Shown piece by piece: positions 7,339-15,129 of a stretch of 20,698 nucleotides of DNA. Position 1 is the first letter of the stretch, and each line of letters begins with the position of its first letter. Made by a program: the position numbers and the translations under genes. This DNA is from a virus. The stretch is from positions 1 to 20,698 of the IMG/VR virus record IMGVR_UViG_3300048928_000250; one strand, 5' to 3'. The notes beneath the pieces are model-generated. The model ran no database searches and had not been told where the DNA came from. It saw nothing but the letters and a program-made list of their open reading frames with translations.

Positions 7339-7517
7339 TCGCCGTCGTCTTGTTCGTCCTTGCTGGGCAGCTTGCCGCGAGGAGCAATCTTTCGCTCTTC
7401 GATAAGCAGCTCCAGCACCTCCTTGTCGGACGTCATGAAGACCTCGCCTTTTTTGACGACCTTAGCCCCATCCTGAATGCAGCCGTCCACCACCACGTAC
7501 TCGATCTTGGCAGCCAT
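7335..7517 (-). CDS. Small hypothetical protein in the FI position
   Basis: Encodes 60 residues: MAAKIEYVVVDGCIQDGAKV and a short beta-rich body, then a charged tail ending KDEQDDGE. It starts 1 base after the capsid gene with AAGGTGG upstream, and its stop is overlapped by the next start (4 bp). The position between E and FII is that of lambda FI (132 aa, DNA packaging accessory), but this protein is half that size and I see no certain homology. It may be a reduced packaging accessory or a head completion factor. The coding call is secure from tight coupling on both sides. Confidence 0.8.
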   Translation of the reverse strand: MAAKIEYVVVDGCIQDGAKVVKKGEVFMTSDKEVLELLIEERKIAPRGKLPSKDEQDDGE

Positions 7518-7518
7518 G

Positions 7519-8547
7519 TCACACCACCTTCGCGAAGAGGAAGGCGTTCGGCTCCAGCAAGCCAGGCAACGGCGCTGCCTGAACCTTCAGCCAGCGCTGG
7601 CTTGGCTCCTGGGTGACCCAGCTCTTGGGGAAGCGTGCGGCTTCGACCAGGCCGCTTTCGATAGCTTCAAGATCTTGAATCGCCGCGTACAGCATGGCGT
7701 TGCGGGTGGCGGTAGAGCCAAGGATCAGGCCCCCGGCAGGAATCATTGGCTTTTCACCAGCCTCATCGTCGAGGTACCACTCGTCGTACGCGTAAAGGTC
7801 CACACCCGGATCATTGAGGTAGCCGAGGTAAGTCACGCCGTCCGGGAGCTCTTCGGGTTTGATCAGGCCCAGGTCAACACGGCGGGTGTTCAACTGCTTG
7901 AGTACCGCATCGTTGTTCTGGAAAGCATCCTGTGCTTCCGCGCTCAACACCGCGACGTTGGCCGAACGGCCCGAGTCTTTGGCGATCAGGCGCCGCCACT
8001 GACGCAGGTTACCGATGGGATCGGATCCGGCGGTGTTCCAACGGCCAGTGGCCAGAGATACCTTGTGGGTGTCTTCCATCAGGAAGTCGATGGTGTCATC
8101 AACCCCATCGCCGACAACCCGGATCCGGCCAGTGGTCAGGGCTTGAGAACACATCCATTCCTCGCGGCGAATGATCTCGCCCTCAAGCTCCACCAGGTCA
8201 CGGCCAAGCCGCTCTCCCGCTCGCTGAAGCGCGGTGCGCGTCGAGAATGGGGTTTCACCTGCGCTGCGTTTCAGGATCTGATCTGCCCGGGTGACACGCT
8301 TGGGCTGAATGTACGGCGGCTGGTAAGTCGACGAGGCAAAGCCGGTACGCTGTGACACGCTGCCGGGCAGGGTCGGATGAACAAAGGGCGCCATCTTGCG
8401 CTGCCCCTTCACGATGTCGATTGTCACGGTCTCGGTGGGGAAGGTTTCCGGGGCACCGGCATTGAAGAAGGTATTCATGAGGAAGCGGCGCGGCGTCGCC
8501 AGCTGCTCGACGGCTTCCAGCATGGTCAGGGTGTCGAAGATATCCAT
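7519..8547 (-). CDS. Major capsid protein (lambda gpE family)
   Basis: Encodes 342 residues, essentially the lambda E length (341). Family features run the full length: N-terminal DIFDTLTMLEAVEQL, the STYQPPYIQPKRVTRADQIL segment (lambda has an equivalent TPGYVKPKHE block), and a C-terminal RFPKSWVTQEPSQRWLKVQA followed by APLPGLLEPNAF, which parallels lambda's ARYPKNWVT and APLMLLADPDEF. It builds the icosahedral shell on the scaffold encoded within the protease gene and is stabilised by the decoration protein encoded just upstream. GGAG lies 5 bases before the ATG. Confidence 0.95.
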   Translation of the reverse strand: MDIFDTLTMLEAVEQLATPRRFLMNTFFNAGAPETFPTETVTIDIVKGQRKMAPFVHPTLPGSVSQRTGFASSTYQPPYIQPKRVTRADQILKRSAGETPFSTRTALQRAGERLGRDLVELEGEIIRREEWMCSQALTTGRIRVVGDGVDDTIDFLMEDTHKVSLATGRWNTAGSDPIGNLRQWRRLIAKDSGRSANVAVLSAEAQDAFQNNDAVLKQLNTRRVDLGLIKPEELPDGVTYLGYLNDPGVDLYAYDEWYLDDEAGEKPMIPAGGLILGSTATRNAMLYAAIQDLEAIESGLVEAARFPKSWVTQEPSQRWLKVQAAPLPGLLEPNAFLFAKVV

Positions 8548-8558
8548 GGGTGCTCCAA

Positions 8559-8909
8559 TTAACGAACGAAGAGGCAGAGAGGACGCAGGGCTGCTTTCGC
8601 AGCCGCTAGGGTCAGGCCCTCACCAAGGGTCAGCTGGCTTCCCAGCACCTGGCCCGTCAGGCGAATCGGCGCGCTTTGGGCGCCATCGGTGGTGTCAACA
8701 GCGCGGTCAAGGATCGCCCTGGGTGTCTGAGACCCGTCCTCGGCAGCTGCTTTGCACAGCAGGTATTCACCAGAGGTGGTGACCTGGCCCAGCACTGCAC
8801 CGCGCTGCAGCTGCTGGCCAGCAGCAATGACGCCGGAATCCATAACAATGGGGAAGTCGCCCGCCTCAAGCTGGGAAGACGTAAAGGTATGGGTAACAGG
8901 ATTTGGCAT
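8559..8909 (-). CDS. Head decoration protein (lambda gpD family)
   Basis: Encodes 116 residues from the ATG at 8909 (lambda D is 110); the longer open frame upstream overlaps the protease gene and is not coding. AGGAG lies 7 bases upstream of this ATG. Typical features are FTSSQLEAGDFPIVMDSGVI, a GAVLGQVTTSGEYLLCKAAA segment and DGSQTPRAILDRAVDTTDG. D trimers clamp the expanded capsid at its threefold axes. The order C-D-E is as in lambda. Confidence 0.93.
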   Translation of the reverse strand: MPNPVTHTFTSSQLEAGDFPIVMDSGVIAAGQQLQRGAVLGQVTTSGEYLLCKAAAEDGSQTPRAILDRAVDTTDGAQSAPIRLTGQVLGSQLTLGEGLTLAAAKAALRPLCLFVR

Positions 8910-8922
8910 GAGGAGCTCCTGG

Positions 8923-9312
8923 TTAGCGGCGCGTGGCGCCAGAAACGATTGCGCTGACGACCGCCTTGCGTTCGCCAGCCTTGCCGCCTTCCAGCGGGGT
9001 GGTACCGGTGACGCCTTGCGCATCACCCTTGATGCCTGCGAGAGAAATGCCGCGATCCTGCGAGGCCTTGAACAACACCAGTGCCGTCGCCTCGACCGAG
9101 CTGCCGTCATCAATCGCCGCGCCGATTTCTTTCTCGAAGCCTTTGACGGCCAACGCATTGATGCCCTTGATGCGCTCACGCTCGGCAGTGGCGGCCTCGG
9201 TGCGAATCGCGGCGGTATCAGGCTGATCGGCTTGGGCAATCTCGATAGTGTTGGGATCAGTGCCTGCTGCAATGGCGGTGCGCAGTTCTGCCGTGGTCTT
9301 GACGGTGGTCAT
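8923..9312 (-). CDS. Nested capsid scaffold (Nu3-like), internal start in protease gene
   Basis: The codon Met278 of the protease frame (ATG at 9312) is preceded by AAGGA with 8 bases to the ATG, as good a signal as at the bona fide starts here. The product would be 129 residues, starting MTTVKTTAELRTAI, helical and charged with little hydrophobic core, ending GATRR. In lambda, Nu3 scaffold is translated from an internal start within C in the same frame; gene order and domain boundary agree here. Expression as a separate protein is inference. Confidence 0.65.
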   Translation of the reverse strand: MTTVKTTAELRTAIAAGTDPNTIEIAQADQPDTAAIRTEAATAERERIKGINALAVKGFEKEIGAAIDDGSSVEATALVLFKASQDRGISLAGIKGDAQGVTGTTPLEGGKAGERKAVVSAIVSGATRR

Positions 9313-10143
9313 GGTGTTTGTCCTTGGGAAGGTAGTGGCCGGCTTGGCCAGTTCAGTGATCAGGGATTCCAGCGAGCCCACGCGATGGGCCAGGCCGTGC
9401 TTGACGGCGTCAGCGCCGACGCGGATGCCGCCGTTGTCGCCCATTGCGGGTACCTTCTCGGCCGCCATGCCGAGGTTGCGAGCAACCTTGCCCACGAAGA
9501 CCTCGGCCATCGCGTCGATGGTCTCGCCCACCTTGGCGCGGCCCTCTTCAGTGCCAAGGTCGGGTCGCTTGTTCGGCGCGTTGCGACTGACGATCTGGTA
9601 GCGGGTGCGCCCGGTCTTCTTTTCATCCTCTATCACAGCCTCGACAACGACGCCGATGCTGCCCGCCAGACTGGCCTCATCAATGACGATCTCGCTCGCC
9701 GCCGAGGCGATCCAGTAAGCGGCGCTGGCTCCGATCCCACCGATGTAGGCAACAATCCGTTTCCGGTCCCGACCGGCATAGATCATCTCGGCCAGTTCGT
9801 TGATGCCCGAGGCCACGCCTCCTGGGCTGTCGATGTTGAGTACGATGGACTTGACCTTCGGGTCGTCCAACGCGCGCTGGATGTCGGTCGCCAGGATCTG
9901 GGTGCTGGTGGCACCGCTGATCTCGGTGAACAGGTTGGCGTACCGGAAGATCGGGCCGGTGATGGGCACCACCGCCACACCGCCGCGCATGGTGACTCGC
10001 CGGGTTTCATCCAGCCGCTCGCCGCGCTTGGTCGCCAGCGCCACCGGATCGCCCATGCGGTCGGAGATGGTCAGCAGGTTGTCCAAGGCGTCGGGCATCA
10101 TCAGCCAAGGCTGCGAGGCAGCCAGCTCAAGTGCTCGAGGCAT
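8923..10143 (-). CDS. Prohead protease, S49 family (lambda gpC-like) with fused scaffold
   Basis: Encodes 406 residues (lambda C is 439). The S49 core spans about residues 55-260: VAVVPITGPIFRYANLF, VLNIDSPGGVASGINELAEM, and VAYIGGIGASAAYWIASAA with candidate nucleophile Ser140. Lys192 in RNAPNKRPDL is the likely general base; the 52-residue Ser-Lys spacing is like that described for lambda C. Residues 278-406 are a helical, charged region that acts as scaffold in lambda-type phages. An internal ATG at 9312 with its own ribosome binding site probably yields this part separately. GAGGA lies 6 bases before the ATG, which follows the portal stop by 2 bases. Confidence 0.93.
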   Translation of the reverse strand: MPRALELAASQPWLMMPDALDNLLTISDRMGDPVALATKRGERLDETRRVTMRGGVAVVPITGPIFRYANLFTEISGATSTQILATDIQRALDDPKVKSIVLNIDSPGGVASGINELAEMIYAGRDRKRIVAYIGGIGASAAYWIASAASEIVIDEASLAGSIGVVVEAVIEDEKKTGRTRYQIVSRNAPNKRPDLGTEEGRAKVGETIDAMAEVFVGKVARNLGMAAEKVPAMGDNGGIRVGADAVKHGLAHRVGSLESLITELAKPATTFPRTNTMTTVKTTAELRTAIAAGTDPNTIEIAQADQPDTAAIRTEAATAERERIKGINALAVKGFEKEIGAAIDDGSSVEATALVLFKASQDRGISLAGIKGDAQGVTGTTPLEGGKAGERKAVVSAIVSGATRR

Positions 10144-10145
10144 TC

Positions 10146-11753
10146 TTATTCCTCTTTGGGGTTGGATTCAGGCGCAGACTCAAGCCCGCTCTTTGGCAGG
10201 GCCTGCATGTTGTGCTCGCGCCGGTAGGTAACCTCGCGGGTGCGCTGACGGATAACCTGCTGCCAGGGCTCGCCGGTCATGGCCGCCGTTTCCAGCGTTT
10301 CGTTGCTGACGCCGATCTCGATGCGCTTACCAGCCGCGTTGGCTTCTTTGAGCTCGTCAATCGCGCCTCGGGCCGGGCCAATCCAGATTGCCTGGCAATA
10401 GGCCTTGCGCTTGGCTGGGTCGCTGTAACCCGGTAGATCGACCAGGCCCCGAGCAACTGCCTCGTCGATGACCAGCTCGCGGCTTGGCTGGCAGAAGTCA
10501 CAGGCCAGCCACCAGCGGCGCAGGCTGTAGAAGCGCCAGGCTTGGAGCATCGCTGCACGAGCGGCGCTATAACTGCTGCTGTAGTGCAGCAATAGCTCCT
10601 CCAGGGGCAGCTCCAGAGCAGCGCCAATTTCCTTCACCACTGCGGTGAAGAACGGGTCAAACTGGGCGTTGGGCCGGCTGGGGTTGGCCACCACCGGCTC
10701 CTCCCCCACGCCCAAGTCAACGATGGCCCCTTCGCCCAGTGCAATTGCACCGTCGGAGGTGTCATCACCGCCCGGCTGCTCTTCCGTCAATGCAGACATG
10801 GGCAGGTTGTTATTGTTGAAGTTGTCGCCCTTCTTGATGAACACGGTGAACATCGCCGAGATCACCGCCGCCATCAGCTCTGCGCTGCTGTATCGCTCCA
10901 GCTTCTGCAGCGGCTCAAGCACCGGCGACAGGTACGGTGCACCGCGCTTTTGCCCCGGCCGCTCTTTGTCGGCCATGACATGCAGCACTCGACGACGACC
11001 AGTTCCAGCGCCGAATACCGTTAACCGCTCCCACTGCAGCGACTTGCCCAGCACATGCTCACCGGGGTAGCCGGTGCATACGTGGTAAGCCACTGGCGCA
11101 CCCAATCCGTCGAACTCCACGCCCTCTACCAAGTCCGCCCGGTCCATTCCGCCGTTCGGGTTGCCAACACGGTCGGACTCAATCAACTGCAGGCGCGTGC
11201 TGAAGATGCACCCAGGCCGCTCTTGATCGGGGCTGGCAACAAATACGTCACCGGCCACCATCGACGAGACAAGCACCAGGGCCTGCAGTTGGTAGTGATT
11301 GAGGGATGCTTCGGCATCGCACTCTAGTGGATCGTCGGCGTACAGGGACCACAGCCGGTCCAGCTGGCTGTTGAGCTGCTCGGCCTCCTCTTCGGTCAGC
11401 CCCAACGCCTCATGATCGACCTGGGCACGACAGACCAGCCCGGTACCCACGACGTTGGTTCGCAGCCTGGTGATCGCCGCTCGGGCGATCAGGTGGTTAC
11501 GCATGGCATCGCGGGAGCGGGCCACCAGCATGCGGCGCTCGCTGTGGTTGAAGTCACGCCGAGGGCTGCCTAGGCCAGGTATCCAGCTGGCAACGCTACG
11601 CAACACCCGAGAGGCGCCACGCCAGCGGGTTTCGACGCCACCGCCGCCGCCTTGGGCGACAATCTGTTGCCCGTCGACCGATGCCCTGGCCACGCGAATC
11701 GCTTCCGACATCAGCTGCTCGGCAGCCGAGTCCCGTTTTCGGAACGGCCACAT
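10146..11753 (-). CDS. Portal protein (lambda gpB family)
   Basis: Encodes 535 residues, matching lambda B (533). Recognisable blocks are MWPFRKRDSAAEQLMSEAI at the N-terminus; a middle region with ARSRDAMRNHLIARAAITRL and TNVVGTGLVCRAQVD; the QLDRLWSLYADDPLECDAEA segment; and in the second half ALELPLEELLLHYSSSYSAA with RAAMLQAWRFYSLRR, which is characteristic of lambda-type portals. Twelve copies form the DNA entry and exit channel. GGGGAT precedes the ATG. It lies between the head-tail joining protein W and the protease, the lambda order W-B-C. Confidence 0.95.
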   Translation of the reverse strand: MWPFRKRDSAAEQLMSEAIRVARASVDGQQIVAQGGGGGVETRWRGASRVLRSVASWIPGLGSPRRDFNHSERRMLVARSRDAMRNHLIARAAITRLRTNVVGTGLVCRAQVDHEALGLTEEEAEQLNSQLDRLWSLYADDPLECDAEASLNHYQLQALVLVSSMVAGDVFVASPDQERPGCIFSTRLQLIESDRVGNPNGGMDRADLVEGVEFDGLGAPVAYHVCTGYPGEHVLGKSLQWERLTVFGAGTGRRRVLHVMADKERPGQKRGAPYLSPVLEPLQKLERYSSAELMAAVISAMFTVFIKKGDNFNNNNLPMSALTEEQPGGDDTSDGAIALGEGAIVDLGVGEEPVVANPSRPNAQFDPFFTAVVKEIGAALELPLEELLLHYSSSYSAARAAMLQAWRFYSLRRWWLACDFCQPSRELVIDEAVARGLVDLPGYSDPAKRKAYCQAIWIGPARGAIDELKEANAAGKRIEIGVSNETLETAAMTGEPWQQVIRQRTREVTYRREHNMQALPKSGLESAPESNPKEE

Positions 11754-11755
11754 GG

Positions 11756-11971
11756 TCAGATCCCCACGTACGAAACGCGGTTACGGCCACGACCCTGACG
11801 CGCTGCCGTCTCCGCAGCGACTTCAGTGGCGTACTGTTTCTCCAGCAAGCGCAAGCTGTTGAGCTCGGCCAGCTGGATTTCTCGGTCCTGACGGCGCAAG
11901 CGCTGACCGTTTCTCAGGACGTTCGAGATCGCCGCCCGGACCTCGTCGAGACGTTGTTGTGCATCTGTCAT
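11756..11971 (-). CDS. Head-tail joining protein W (lambda gpW family)
   Basis: Encodes 71 residues (lambda W is 68). An N-terminal helix DAQQRLDEVRAAISNVLRNG, a basic turn RLRRQDREIQ and a second helix LAELNSLRLLEKQYATEV give the two-helix layout of the family; the tail is RGRNRVSYVGI. W plugs the filled head and is required before FII can attach. GAGGT lies 5 bases upstream of the ATG, and the gene is between the terminase and the portal as in lambda. Confidence 0.9.
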   Translation of the reverse strand: MTDAQQRLDEVRAAISNVLRNGQRLRRQDREIQLAELNSLRLLEKQYATEVAAETAARQGRGRNRVSYVGI

Positions 11972-11983
11972 GGTGAACCTCGG

Positions 11984-13990
11984 TTAGCTGACGCGGCTTC
12001 GAGTGCCTCTGCCGCGCGAAACCGCACGACGGGGTACCGGCGCCACCGCCTGCTCAGTTGTGAAGAGGGTGGGCTGAAGCAACTGTTGCTCCAGCTGGTC
12101 CCATTCGTGATCACGCAGCAGGTGCGTCTTTAGGCTGCGGGCTGCGTGCAAGGCGTACACCTCGCAGTCCAAGGCTTCGTTGCGCCGGCCTGCCTTCTTC
12201 TGCCAGACCATCTTGCTGGGGTTGCGTGGGTGCGGCGCCAGCACCTCGTTGGTCACTTGCTCGTAGTAATCCGAGCGGATCTCGCTGTACCAGTGCATTC
12301 GCCCTGGCCCTGCACCCTTGAGCTTCATCCGCCCATCGATCAGCGTTTTGGCCTTGTGGGTACCGACGATGAACACGCGCAGTCCGTACTTCGACGCCTT
12401 GGTGTTGTCTTGGCTGGTGTCGGCAGACTGGGCCGGCTTGGTGAAGATCTCCCGGTCCCGGCTGTCGATGGACGCGCCCTTGATCGCCATGATGTTGAAG
12501 CGCTGACGATCTCGAACGTAGGTGTACACCGCATCGCTGGTGTTACCGTCAGAGCTGTCGATGCTGACTGCTGACACGGCAAGCTGCGCACCGCTTTCGG
12601 TGGGTATGGGCGTTGCGATGATCTTGTCGAGCTCAGTCCATACAGGGTCGTGCGGATCGATGGGATTGCCGGGCAGTTCGCCCCAGTACAATCGCCAGGA
12701 CTCCTCGCCTCTCCCCCAACCAACCATGACCAGGGCGAGACGGTCGCCTTGGACGTCGACACCAACCGTGACCATCAGCGTTCCCGTCGGGGCTGTCAGC
12801 TCGGCATAGGGCTCGGCGCGCTTCTCCAGCTCGTCCGTCTTGGGGGCGTCGCTCTTGTACTCGTAGCTTTCACCCATTGAGCTGTTGGTGAAGGCGATCA
12901 TTGGGCCGATGTTGCCCTGCCGCGCGGCGTACTCAGCCTGCAGCTTTTTCTCGATCAACACCTCGAAACGGGAACCGTGGAACTTGGCATACAGCTCGTT
13001 GAGGATGTAGCCAGCGATACCACGAAACTCAGCCGTCGCCTCCCAGCGACCATGCGCCAGGTTGGCGTTCTTCTGATGGTCATCCCAGATCTCGCCGCAG
13101 TGCGGGCACGCGTAGTAAGCCGTTTCCGGTCGGCGCTTGCCGTACACCTCGTGGAAGTAGTGTTCGTCTTCGTCGCAGTGCAGATGATCGAAACTCAGCG
13201 CGTGCGATTGCCCGCAGCCGTGGCACGGCACCAGACCAACACGCTTGTCGGATAGCTCAAGCTCTGCGTCGATGGCAGAGAGACCCTTGATGGTCGGTGT
13301 GCCACCAATGATGATTTTCGACCGGCGGAACGTCTTGAGACGTTCCTTCGCCAGCTTGATGCTGTCCCCCTGCCCCCGCAGGTTCAGGTTGCAGTCGTCA
13401 GGTTCTTCGATAGCGACCCGTGGTACTGGTGTGGACTTCACGCTGGCCGGGCTGTTGGAGCCCACCATTTTCAGAAAGCCCCCAGGGAACCGCTTGAAGT
13501 CCTGGCGCTGCTGCAACTTTCGACTGCGCAGGTCGACCTTCTTCCGCAGTCGCTTGGTCGCCTCGATCATCGGCTCCAGTTTTTCAGCGACATACTGCTT
13601 GGCCGCTTCAGCCTTGGGGAACAGGATCAGAATCGGCGAGGGGTCCAGATCGATCCACTTGCCAATCGCGTTACCCAGTACGCCCGACGTCCAGGCCACC
13701 TGGGCCGACTTGCGCCCTACGATCTCGAAGATATTCGGGTCGTCCAGCGCCTCGAGCGGGCCGCCTGGCCAGATCAGATGTGGGGTCATCTCGAAGCGAT
13801 ACTTACCTGGCGCAGCCGACTCTTCGGGAGCGAGCCAGCGAAACCTGTCGGCCCACTCGATGATGGTCATTCTCGGCGGGGGCGCCCACTTGCGGCAGAC
13901 CCGCCCCATCGCTTTACTCGCCGTCTTCTTCAGAGCCCTCCTCGTCGTCCGGCTCGTCAGAATCCCCAGCGAGATCGTCGTCCTCGTCAT
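11984..13990 (-). CDS. Terminase large subunit (lambda gpA family)
   Basis: Encodes 668 residues from the ATG at 13990 (lambda A is 641). The ATPase part has a deviant Walker A around VGRKSAQVAWT (Lys94) and an acidic RVAIEEPDDCN Walker B (about 191-201). Two Cys pairs at 256/259 and 295/298 look like a zinc site. The nuclease part includes VGVDVQGDRLALVMVGWGRG with Asp412, parallel to lambda's GIDSQLDRYEM, and RRNEALDCEVYALHAAR near the end. The 13990 start has AGGAGG 10 bases upstream but overlaps the small subunit gene by 77 bp. An ATG at 13909 (Met28) would remove the overlap but has a weaker site. Confidence 0.93.
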   Translation of the reverse strand: MTRTTISLGILTSRTTRRALKKTASKAMGRVCRKWAPPPRMTIIEWADRFRWLAPEESAAPGKYRFEMTPHLIWPGGPLEALDDPNIFEIVGRKSAQVAWTSGVLGNAIGKWIDLDPSPILILFPKAEAAKQYVAEKLEPMIEATKRLRKKVDLRSRKLQQRQDFKRFPGGFLKMVGSNSPASVKSTPVPRVAIEEPDDCNLNLRGQGDSIKLAKERLKTFRRSKIIIGGTPTIKGLSAIDAELELSDKRVGLVPCHGCGQSHALSFDHLHCDEDEHYFHEVYGKRRPETAYYACPHCGEIWDDHQKNANLAHGRWEATAEFRGIAGYILNELYAKFHGSRFEVLIEKKLQAEYAARQGNIGPMIAFTNSSMGESYEYKSDAPKTDELEKRAEPYAELTAPTGTLMVTVGVDVQGDRLALVMVGWGRGEESWRLYWGELPGNPIDPHDPVWTELDKIIATPIPTESGAQLAVSAVSIDSSDGNTSDAVYTYVRDRQRFNIMAIKGASIDSRDREIFTKPAQSADTSQDNTKASKYGLRVFIVGTHKAKTLIDGRMKLKGAGPGRMHWYSEIRSDYYEQVTNEVLAPHPRNPSKMVWQKKAGRRNEALDCEVYALHAARSLKTHLLRDHEWDQLEQQLLQPTLFTTEQAVAPVPRRAVSRGRGTRSRVS

Positions 13991-14435
13991 ACGCGGACAA
14001 CCTCCTCAGTATTGATTCGATGGGCTCGCGGATCAGCTGGTCATCGACCTGCACGCCGTACTTGGCCGACAAGGTCGCCGCCAGCTCATCAGGGAAGGTA
14101 TTGAGCAACTCGATCTTCGCGGCGGTGATTACCGCCTCGAACCGCTCAACCATTTCTGCCTCGATCACCACCTCGCCCAGCTCACGAGCCAGCGCAATTT
14201 CTTCGCGGTCACCACGCAGACGGTCAAGGCGGTCCCGCGTCGATTCCTTTTTGCCGTTCAATGCGGCCTGACGCATCAGCCACTCGATCACCACTTGGGT
14301 GTCGTATTGGTTTTCGTTGCCACGGCCAACGCCGAACTCGATTACTGGCATGCCGTCCTTCTGCCAACGGCTCAACGTCCGCTCGTCACGGCCGACAATC
14401 TCGCCCAGCTCGAACTTGCTGACTGTCCTGCCCAT
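13914..14435 (-). CDS. Terminase small subunit (lambda Nu1-like)
   Basis: Encodes 173 residues (lambda Nu1 is 181). The N-terminal winged-HTH part reads GRTVSKFELGEIVGRDERTL followed by SRWQKDGMPV and the NQYDTQVVIEWLMRQ helix, which is typical of Nu1 proteins that bind cos. The middle is a helical dimer/large-subunit contact region (RDRLDRLRGDREEIALAREL). The last 25 residues are extremely acidic (DEPDDEEGSEEDGE). The ATG at 14435 is preferred over a GTG one codon earlier because AAGGA is then 7 bases upstream. The 3' end overlaps the large subunit gene. Confidence 0.9.
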   Translation of the reverse strand: MGRTVSKFELGEIVGRDERTLSRWQKDGMPVIEFGVGRGNENQYDTQVVIEWLMRQAALNGKKESTRDRLDRLRGDREEIALARELGEVVIEAEMVERFEAVITAAKIELLNTFPDELAATLSAKYGVQVDDQLIREPIESILRRLSAYDEDDDLAGDSDEPDDEEGSEEDGE

Positions 14436-14460
14436 CACTAAGTCCTTGAAAAGACGGACA

Positions 14461-14535
14461 TCCCTGCAGGGATTTCAGCTGCAGAGAATCCGCGAGTCTG
14501 CGCACCCGTGTAGGGGGCGGCCCGGGGGGAGGACC
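14461..14535. other. Possible cos region upstream of the terminase
   Basis: The 142 bases between the holin stop and Nu1 hold a perfect 12-bp palindrome TCCCTGCAGGGA (14461-14472) and a G-rich segment, TAGGGGGCGGCCCGGGGGG, at about 14510-14528. In lambda-type phages cos lies just upstream of Nu1, with the lysis genes on its other side, exactly as here. The cut site itself cannot be assigned from this sequence; this is inference from position and G-richness. Confidence 0.3.
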
Positions 14536-14536
14536 C

Positions 14537-14559
14537 AAAAATCAGCGGGCGCCGCCTGA
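14537..14559 (-). terminator. Intrinsic terminator after the holin gene
   Basis: On the minus strand, TCAG and CGG pair with CCG and CTGA (7 bp with one bulged G, 3-nt loop), directly followed by TTTTT. It lies 18 bases after the holin stop and ahead of the terminase genes, so it separates the two or is overridden by antitermination. Confidence 0.6.
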
Positions 14560-14577
14560 CCCGGCTCTCGGCGGGGA

Positions 14578-14925
14578 TCACTGACCCGCCTCGCTACCGG
14601 CCGGCGGCTCCTGGCCCAGTCCCAGGCGCTTGGCGGCCCAGCGCATGTAGAGGTTGATCGCGACATCGGCACCGGCCATCGCAGCCAGGCACCCAACCGC
14701 TGCCGCCGCCCATACCGAAACGCCGAGGGCGTACAGCAGCATGTTGGTCGAAAGCCCGCAGGTCACACAGGCACCAGAGCGCAACGCCAGCCGGCGAATC
14801 AGCCCCCAACCGCGAGCGCCCGCCATGTCGGCCCGCCACATCTCTCCCGAAACACCGCCGACCAGGGACAGCACGATCACCATCCAGATCGGCAGTTCGG
14901 CTAACGTTTGTTGCTCGCTGTTCAT
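14578..14925 (-). CDS. Phage holin (LydA-like)
   Basis: Encodes 115 residues from the ATG at 14925 (GAGG upstream); the open frame extends further but without a good start. Three hydrophobic stretches are visible at about 12-27 (PIWMVIVLSLVGGVSG), 47-68 (including CVTCGLSTNMLLYALGV) and 71-93. A charged, Gly/Arg-rich link RADMAGARGWGLIRR between the first two is typical of LydA-type holins. The C-terminus is hydrophilic. It would form membrane lesions that release the endolysin at lysis; no endolysin or spanin gene is in the window. Its place just before the terminase genes is common in Pseudomonas prophages. Confidence 0.8.
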   Translation of the reverse strand: MNSEQQTLAELPIWMVIVLSLVGGVSGEMWRADMAGARGWGLIRRLALRSGACVTCGLSTNMLLYALGVSVWAAAAVGCLAAMAGADVAINLYMRWAAKRLGLGQEPPAGSEAGQ

Positions 14926-14960
14926 GTAAGCCTCATTGGCAAAGCACGGCGCCGGAAATA

Positions 14961-14985
14961 GAAAACCCCGCCGGGTGGCAGGGTT
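14961..14985 (-). terminator. Intrinsic terminator upstream of the holin
   Basis: A 9-bp stem (one G-U pair) with a 4-nt loop is followed by TTTTC on the minus strand. It lies 36 bases before the holin start and after the putative antiterminator gene. This is the position expected for a late-leader terminator that a Q protein would override. Confidence 0.7.
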
Positions 14986-15091
14986 CTCGATGCACCGATA
15001 GGTCGGAGCGGGTTGCACAGCACAGTGCTTGTAGGGGAAGCGCCTAAGCGCACTTTTCATATCGTGACGCCTTTGTACATGCCACCGGAAA

Positions 15092-15116
15092 AACCGAAAA
15101 GGCCCTATTTACGGTT
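15092..15116 (-). terminator. Weak terminator-like hairpin after the Q-like gene
   Basis: A 5-bp stem AACCG/CGGTT with a 15-nt loop runs into a TTTTT tract on the minus strand, 14 bases after the stop of the upstream gene. The stem is short, so the call is tentative. Confidence 0.35.
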
Positions 15117-15129
15117 CTCCGCTTCGACG

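Noticed and set aside
8910-9272. N-terminal extension of the decoration protein frame
   Set aside because: It overlaps the protease in another frame and has shadow-like Ser/Arg-rich composition; the ATG at 8909 has a strong ribosome binding site and gives the family length.
8752-10227. 491-codon plus-strand frame
   Set aside because: It is antisense to the decoration protein and protease genes, both clearly recognised, and has no family features.
1-14000. Possibility that the tail cluster is an R-type tailocin
   Set aside because: Complete lambda-type head, terminase, replication and immunity genes are contiguous with it, so it is a phage genome.
14926-15060. N-terminal extension of the holin frame
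   Set aside because: It covers the leader terminator, and the ATG at 14925 has GAGG upstream and gives a normal holin length.
15046-15060. Plus-strand GCGC-CTAA-GCGC hairpin followed by ACTTTTC as a terminator
   Set aside because: The stem is only 4 bp and no plus-strand gene ends nearby.
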